Positions 28,986 through 32,496 of a stretch of 32,496 nt of DNA are shown here, one piece after another. Every line of letters starts with the position of its first letter. The stretch's first letter is position 1. Made by a program: the position numbers and the translations under genes. Source of the stretch: Alphaproteobacteria bacterium (GTDB lineage Bacteria; Pseudomonadota; Alphaproteobacteria; Acetobacterales; Acetobacteraceae); assembly GCA_026400775.1 (NCBI GenBank), contig JAPLOK010000197.1, positions 1 through 32,496 on the forward strand, read 5' to 3'. The notes under the pieces are model-generated. The model saw nothing but the letters and a program-made list of their open reading frames with translations, was not told the origin of the DNA and did no database searches.

Positions 28986-30989
28986 GTGCGGATGCAGCCA
29001 GCCCTTCCCCCCAAGCCCCCGACTGCCCCATCCTGCCGCGGGGGACCCCGATTCGTGCTGACGGCGCTGACACTGCTGCTCTGTGTGGTGGCGCTGCTTG
29101 CGGTGCCAGCCTGGATGCGCGCCTTTGCCTGGCTGCGCACGGGCGCCGCACTCGCCATGGCCGGCTGCGCGGTCCTGGGCCTGCTGGCCCTGCACAGCCC
29201 TGCCCCGGCGCAGCCCCTGCCGATCGGCCCGCCCTGGGGGGCGATGCTGGTGGGGCTCGATGCGATATCTGGCTTCTTCCTGCTGGCGCTGGCGCTGGCC
29301 GGTGCGGCCACAGCACTGACCATCCGCCCGGCCGCGCGAGCCGAATTGCTGGCCGTGCCGCCCTTCCTGCTGGGCCTGGTGCTGACCGCCGTGGCGGCCG
29401 ATGGCTTCACGCTGATCCTGGGCATCGAACTCGCCTGGCTTGCCGCCTGGGCCGGGCTGCATGACAGGCGCGCGGCACGACTGCTGCTGGTGGTGGGGCT
29501 AGCCGGCGCTTCCTGCTGGATGGGCGCCTTGGGCCTGCTCTCGGCGGGTGCCGGCTCGCTCGGTTTCGCGGCCCTGCGCGCCGCCCCGCCCGAAGGCTGG
29601 ATGGCCGGCGGCGTCATGGCGCTGGCCCTGCTGGGTGCGATCGCCAAGCTCGGGCTGCTGCCGCTGCATCTGTGGTCGCTGCGCGCGGCGCAGGGTGCTG
29701 CCGCGCCGGTCGCGGTACTGATCACGGCCGCGCTGCCGCTGGCGGGCCTGCTTTGCGCGATGCGCCTGTTGCTGGAGCTGGCCGGCCCCGTGCCGGGCTG
29801 GTGGGGCCTGCCGCTGCTGCTGCTGGGGGCGGGCACCGCGCTGCTGCAGGCGCTGCGCGCGCTGCTGGAAGGCCGGCTGCCCGCCATCATCGCCGCCACC
29901 GCGGTGGCGCAGATGGGGTTGATCGCGGTCGCACTGGGCTTGGGCCTGCTGTTCCGCGCCGCCGACATGGCGATGCCGGCGGCGCTGGCACTCACCGCCG
30001 CGCTGCTGCTGGCGCTGCATGCGGCGCTGGCCATCACGCTGCTGCTGCTGGGCGCGCAGGCGCTGGCGCTGGCCACCGGCACCGACCGGCCGGATGCCAT
30101 GGGCGGGCTGCTGCAACGCATGCCAGCCCTCGGCGGCGCGATGCTGCTGGCCGGGCTGTCCATCGCAGGGTTGCCGCCGCTGCTGGGCTTCGCCGGGCTG
30201 TGGCTTCTGATGCAGGCCATGCTCTCGGTCTCGCTGCTGGCCGATGCGCCGGCGCAATTCGTGGTGCTGGCGGCGATGGCGGGTGCGGGCATGGCCATGG
30301 CGCTGCTGGCGGGTGCGATGCTGCGCGCACTCGGGCTGGCGCTGTTCGGCCGCCCGCGCAGCCCGCGCGTGGCCGGCGCGGAGGAACCACCCGGCCCGGC
30401 GCGCGCGGCGCTGCTGGTCCCGGCGGGGTTGCTCGCGCTGCTGGGCCTGCTGCCGATGCTGGGCGTGGCGCTGGCGCGGCCGGTGCTGGCGGCGCTGGGC
30501 TTGCAGGCCGCGCCGCCGGCCGGGCTGCTCGGCATGGGCGCGGGCGATGCAGGGGCCTGGTACCCGGCGCTGCCACTGGCGATCGCACTCGGCGGGCTGG
30601 CCTGGCTGCTGGCCTGGGCCGCGGCGCGGCGCGCGCCGGCCGGTCTTTCGCAAGGGCCGGGCTGGGATGGCGGGATGATGGCGCCGCCTTCGCATATGGT
30701 GTTCGGCGATGCGGCGATGCAGCCCTCGGCGGCGGGGCTGGCGCAGCCGGCGGGCCGGCTGTTGGGCGGCCCACTGCTGGGCTGGCGCGAGCACATCTCG
30801 CCCACGCAGGCGCGCATCACCTGGCGCGACCCGTTCCGCCCGCTGGTGGCGCGACTGGCGGCGCTGCGCCATGCGATGGCCGCCGGCGCCGACCGGCTGC
30901 GCGAGCCTTCGGCGCGGCAGGCCGTGGTGCTGGGCTTCGCGCTGCTGCTGGGGCTGCTCGCCGCGCTCGCCATGGTGGCGCAGCCATGA
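28986..30989 (+). CDS. hyfB: proton-conducting antiporter-like membrane subunit, hydrogenase-4 component B / NuoL-M family
   Basis: GAIAKLGLLPLHLWSLRAAQGAAAPVAVLITAALPLAGLLCAMRLL, HAALAITLLLLGAQAL; followed by HyfC- and HyfE-like ORFs; exact start uncertain. Confidence 0.85.
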   Translation: MRMQPALPPKPPTAPSCRGGPRFVLTALTLLLCVVALLAVPAWMRAFAWLRTGAALAMAGCAVLGLLALHSPAPAQPLPIGPPWGAMLVGLDAISGFFLLALALAGAATALTIRPAARAELLAVPPFLLGLVLTAVAADGFTLILGIELAWLAAWAGLHDRRAARLLLVVGLAGASCWMGALGLLSAGAGSLGFAALRAAPPEGWMAGGVMALALLGAIAKLGLLPLHLWSLRAAQGAAAPVAVLITAALPLAGLLCAMRLLLELAGPVPGWWGLPLLLLGAGTALLQALRALLEGRLPAIIAATAVAQMGLIAVALGLGLLFRAADMAMPAALALTAALLLALHAALAITLLLLGAQALALATGTDRPDAMGGLLQRMPALGGAMLLAGLSIAGLPPLLGFAGLWLLMQAMLSVSLLADAPAQFVVLAAMAGAGMAMALLAGAMLRALGLALFGRPRSPRVAGAEEPPGPARAALLVPAGLLALLGLLPMLGVALARPVLAALGLQAAPPAGLLGMGAGDAGAWYPALPLAIALGGLAWLLAWAAARRAPAGLSQGPGWDGGMMAPPSHMVFGDAAMQPSAAGLAQPAGRLLGGPLLGWREHISPTQARITWRDPFRPLVARLAALRHAMAAGADRLREPSARQAVVLGFALLLGLLAALAMVAQP

Positions 30990-31927
30990 TCGCGGCGCTG
31001 CTCGCCGGCCTGGGCGCGCTGCTGGCGCAGACACTGCATGTGGCGCTGGTGCTGGCGCTGGCGCCGCTGCTGATAGGGCTTGTCGCCTGGTTCGCCATGC
31101 GGTTGCTGGGCGCGCGCGCGGCACCTCCCTGGCAGGGCTGGCGGCGCATCGCGGTGCTGCTGCGCAAGCGGCCCTTGCTGGTCGAGGGCGCGGGGCCGAT
31201 CCCGCGCATCGCCCCCGCTCTGGCCTGTGCCGCGACCTTGCTGGCCGCTGCCCTGGTGCCGGGCTTCGCGCGCGGCATGGCGCTCGCCCCGCTGGCCGAT
31301 CTGCTGCTGGTGCTGGCGCTTCTGGGCCTGGCGCTGGCCCTGCGCGTGCTGGTGGCGCTGGAGGCCGGCAGCATGGCAGGCGGCATCGCGGCGGGGCGCG
31401 CCTTCGCGCTGCTGCCCTTCGCGGCACCCGCCTTGATCCTGCTGGTGCTGGCGCTTGGCATGGTGGGTGGCGGATCGAACCTTGATGCCATGCTGGGCGC
31501 GCTGCGCGAGGCGCCACCCGGCTTGCCCATGATGCTGGCGGTGGCGGCACTCGCGGTGCTGGCGCTGTGCGGCGCCGGGCAGCCGCCTTTGCCGCAGGCG
31601 CTGCCCGATACTGTGCTCGAGGCCTCCGGCCGGCATCTGGCGCTGTGGCAGTTGCAGGGCGCCTTGCAGACGATGGTCTGGGTGATGCTGCTGGTCGCGA
31701 TCGCCTGCCCCTGGGGCATGGCCGAGCGCGGCGCCGGGCCGCTGGCCTGGCTGCTGGGGCTGCTGCTGTGGTGCGGCAAGCTGGCGCTGGCCGCATTGGG
31801 CCTGGCACTGGCGCAACCGCTGGCGCCACGGCTTTCGGTGTTCCGCGCGCCCGAAATCCTGGGCGGCGCGATGCTGCTGGCCGCCTTGGCCGGCGCGCTG
31901 CTCTTCCTTGCCATGGGCTTGGCCTGA
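30986..31927 (+). CDS. hyfC: hydrogenase-4 component C / respiratory complex I subunit 1 (NuoH-like) family
   Basis: GWRRIAVLLRKRPLLVEGAGPIPRIAPAL, ALEAGSMAGGIAAGRAF; overlaps hyfB by ATGA. Confidence 0.85.
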   Translation: MIAALLAGLGALLAQTLHVALVLALAPLLIGLVAWFAMRLLGARAAPPWQGWRRIAVLLRKRPLLVEGAGPIPRIAPALACAATLLAAALVPGFARGMALAPLADLLLVLALLGLALALRVLVALEAGSMAGGIAAGRAFALLPFAAPALILLVLALGMVGGGSNLDAMLGALREAPPGLPMMLAVAALAVLALCGAGQPPLPQALPDTVLEASGRHLALWQLQGALQTMVWVMLLVAIACPWGMAERGAGPLAWLLGLLLWCGKLALAALGLALAQPLAPRLSVFRAPEILGGAMLLAALAGALLFLAMGLA

Positions 31928-31928
31928 G

Positions 31929-32495
31929 ATGGAGGGCTTCGGGCAATTCCTGGCCGGTGCGGCGCTGCTGCTGGCCTTCCTGCAACTCTCGCGCCGCAGC
32001 GTGCGGGCGATCATCTTGCTGGCCGCGGCCCAGGCGGGGCTGCTGGCGCTGGCCGCCGCCGCCGCGGGCGCCTGGTGGGTGGCGCTGCTGGTGCTGGCGG
32101 GCAAGGCGGTGTTGTTGCCGGCAGCCTTGTGGAAGGCCGCGCCGGATGACGCGACCGATACCGGCATCGGCGTCATCGCCTCACTGCTGGCCGGTGGCGC
32201 GCTGTTGGCCTTGGCGATTGCGGTGGCGCTGCCGATCGCACCGGGCGGGCTGGCGCTGAGCCGGCAGGAATTGGCGCTGGCACTCGCTGTGCTGCTGCTG
32301 GGCCTGCTGATGCTGGCCACGCGCCGCCACCCGCTGGCCCAGGCCGCCGGTCTGATGGGTGCCGAGAATGCCGTGCTGCTGGCCGCGATCGGTGCCGGGC
32401 TGCCCGGGCTGCTGCCGCTGGTTGCACCGATGACAGACCAATTGACCGGGCCACCGAAGCGCGCGCCGAACGAGTACACCCAGTCGTTGACATAG
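31929..32495 (+). CDS. hyfE: hydrogenase-4 component E-like protein with atypical C-terminus
   Basis: VLAGKAVLLPAALWKA, LATRRHPLAQAAGLMGAENAVLLAAI, then an unusual hydrophilic tail MTDQLTGPPKRAPNEYTQSLT*. Confidence 0.7.
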   Translation: MEGFGQFLAGAALLLAFLQLSRRSVRAIILLAAAQAGLLALAAAAAGAWWVALLVLAGKAVLLPAALWKAAPDDATDTGIGVIASLLAGGALLALAIAVALPIAPGGLALSRQELALALAVLLLGLLMLATRRHPLAQAAGLMGAENAVLLAAIGAGLPGLLPLVAPMTDQLTGPPKRAPNEYTQSLT

Positions 32496-32496
32496 C

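Noticed and set aside
28786-29061. 91-aa ORF MTILIYGIDDNLMALF... between the peroxidase gene and hyfB
   Set aside because: No RBS or family recognised; overlaps the AT-rich promoter of the minus-strand gene and runs into hyfB in another frame.
29672-31927. 751-aa continuous frame through hyfB into hyfC
   Set aside because: The hyfB part is out-of-frame Gly/Ala/Arg-rich noise; only 30986-31927 is the real HyfC-like CDS.
28832-32479. 1215-aa minus-strand ORF opposite hyfBCE
   Set aside because: Low-complexity Ala/Ser/Gln/Arg translation antisense to clear membrane-protein genes; an artefact of high GC and few stops.

Overview
High-GC (about 65-70%) alphaproteobacterial chromosome segment. Gene content resembles Acetobacteraceae/Roseomonas, but that is inferred from gene content only. 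Most of the window is ordinary: dnaQ-coaE-aroE-moaE-moaD, pgsA, a glycosyltransferase, a FecR/DUF6600-like protein, a TTT/Bug-type binding protein, an AlkA-type glycosylase, tsaE-amgK-murU, a DUF6925-like protein, katG, comM/yifB, an LCCL-OmpA protein, acpS-lepB-rnc-era, an esterase with two SDRs, TRAP DctQM, a peroxidase, and hyfB-hyfC-hyfE at the right edge. Main points of interest: (1) a strikingly AT-rich insert at about 17297-18478, carrying one 303-aa protein with a nucleoside-deoxyribosyltransferase/TIR-like C-terminal domain, flanked by a 61-bp imperfect direct repeat (54/61) of the comM 3' end, which suggests a small island in the 3' end of comM with a candidate single-gene defence effector; (2) a 59-nt sequence-and-structure element found twice, each time directly after a stop codon and in sense orientation, with base-pair-preserving changes; (3) a bacterial protein strongly resembling animal cyclooxygenase (PGHS) next to TRAP genes; (4) a 26-codon (78-bp) tandem repeat in the FecR/DUF6600-like gene that is open in two frames, with a probable frameshift; (5) several palindromic/REP-like intergenic elements; (6) a hyfE whose C-terminus looks replaced at the window edge. 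No CRISPR array, rRNA, tRNA or recognisable transposase/integrase was seen.
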